Below are positions 5,461 through 6,022 of a stretch of 6,022 bases of DNA, one piece after another. The position numbers were made by a program, and so were the translations under genes. Under the pieces are notes generated by a model. That model saw only the letters and a list, made by a program, of their open reading frames with translations. It made no database searches and was not told the DNA's origin. Positions within the stretch are counted from its first letter, which is position 1; each line of letters opens with the position of its first letter. Where the stretch lies: positions 1-6,022 of the forward strand of contig CALLYN010000397.1 in the NCBI GenBank assembly GCA_937858455.1, in the 5' to 3' direction. The stretch comes from an uncultured Kouleothrix sp. (GTDB lineage: Bacteria > Chloroflexota > Chloroflexia > Chloroflexales > Roseiflexaceae).

Positions 5461-5540
5461 TGCTGAGCTTTGAGCTGCGAGTTGTGCTCGTGCCAATGGT
5501 TGCGCCGAACTCAAAACTTCAAAGTCTGAGCTCAAACTTC
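5461..5540. repeat. Imperfect inverted and direct repeats of TTTGAG/CTCAAA type
   Basis: GAGCTTTGAGCTGCGAGTT (5465-5483) faces AACTCAAAACTTCAAAG (5509-5525) and GAGCTCAAACTTC (5528-5540). The motif CTCAAA(A)CTTC also occurs twice in the same direction (5510-5520 and 5531-5540). The stretch lies between rplS and the methyltransferase core and is richer in A+T than its surroundings. It could fold into an imperfect stem, but no T-run follows. Confidence 0.5.
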
Positions 5541-6022
5541 ATCACGCGCGCGTACACACGCGCGATCCGCTGGGCATTTGCGCGCTTCTATCGCGAATTC
5601 GCCTGGACGTACGATACCGTCGCCGCGCTGGTTTCGCTCGGGCACTGGCCCGAGTGGGGCCGCGCGGCGCTGCCATTTCTGGCCGGGCGCACGCTCGAGC
5701 TGGGCTGTGGCACTGGCAACCTCCAGCGCGCGCTCGCGCGCCGCGCCGATGCTCCATGGTCGCTTGGGCTCGACGCGTCGCCGCAGATGCTGGCGATCTC
5801 CCGGCGCAAGCTGGCGCGCGAGCAGCTGCCCGCCCGGCTTGTCCGCGGCGTGGCGCAGGCCCTGCCATTCCCCAACGCCTCGTTCGATACCATCGTCGCC
5901 ACTTTCCCAAGCGAGTACATCCTCGATCCGGCCAGCGCGCGCGAGCTGCGGCGGGTGCTGAGGCCGGGCGGCCGCGCGGTTGTGCTGCTGGCTGCCGCGT
6001 TCGGCACCGATGGCCCGTACCA
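5496..6022 (+). CDS. Class I SAM-dependent methyltransferase (3' partial)
   Basis: The enzyme would transfer a methyl group from S-adenosylmethionine; the acceptor is unknown. From ATG 5496, 175 residues are visible before the window ends. SAM-binding motif I is LELGCGTGN at 67-75, the acidic residue after strand 2 is Asp93 (GLDASPQML), and the motif ALPFPNASFDTIVATFP spans 122-138. The LRRVLRPGG turn is at 151-159. This is the Methyltransf_11 (UbiE/BioC-like) layout. The N-terminal RFYREFAWTYDTVA segment looks like the cap helix before the fold. The start is uncertain. ATG 5496 is the only ATG before the conserved part, with GTGs at 5460, 5484 and 5490, and none has a good ribosome-binding site. 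Its first 15 or so codons run through a repeat region. It lies 46 bases after rplS on the same strand, so the two probably share a transcript. Confidence 0.9.
   Translation, partial: MVAPNSKLQSLSSNFITRAYTRAIRWAFARFYREFAWTYDTVAALVSLGHWPEWGRAALPFLAGRTLELGCGTGNLQRALARRADAPWSLGLDASPQMLAISRRKLAREQLPARLVRGVAQALPFPNASFDTIVATFPSEYILDPASARELRRVLRPGGRAVVLLAAAFGTDGPY

Overview
The window is about two-thirds G+C and densely coded. It reads like a Chloroflexota genome of the Roseiflexus/Kouleothrix type. This is an inference from three things: the H-x3-C-x2-C double zinc-finger protein style, the Val-Pro-Ile repeat protein, and the codon usage. No 16S rRNA or other decisive marker is present, so the taxonomic call is tentative. 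No phage, CRISPR, tRNA or rRNA feature was seen.

Layout from left to right. (1) Positions 1-149 hold the 3' end of a plus-strand gene with a TPR-like helical C-terminus. (2) A plus-strand gene (251-1027) encodes a soluble protein with two anti-sigma-type zinc-finger motifs and a beta-rich C-terminal part. It converges on (3) a two-gene minus-strand operon, 3234 down to 1041. This encodes a DrrA-type ABC ATPase and its ABC-2 type permease, which overlap by 8 bases. (4) Upstream of the operon, 3256-3416, lies a non-coding block. It has imperfect inverted ends of about 18 bp and a perfect 37-bp palindrome at its centre, and it looks like a miniature inverted-repeat element (MITE). (5) A minus-strand gene (4065-3424) encodes a single-pass membrane protein. 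Its outer part is a run of V-P-I units with strict alternation of hydrophobic and polar residues. (6) On the plus strand come gmhA (4288-4869) with its own intrinsic terminator, then a strong promoter, a short leader and rplS (5099-5449, ribosomal protein L19). (7) A class I SAM-dependent methyltransferase starts near 5496 and runs off the right edge.

How the genes relate. The ABC pair forms a complete exporter core: two ATPase copies with two permeases. GmhA makes a heptose phosphate that could feed nucleotide-heptose synthesis for surface glycans, but no partner gene is visible here. rplS has its own promoter and is insulated from gmhA by terminator hairpins. The methyltransferase probably shares the rplS transcript, since no separate promoter was found. 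The most noteworthy items are the MITE-like block, the V-P-I repeat protein, the possible L19 leader RNA, and the repeat-laden rplS/methyltransferase junction. No clear new multi-gene system is visible.
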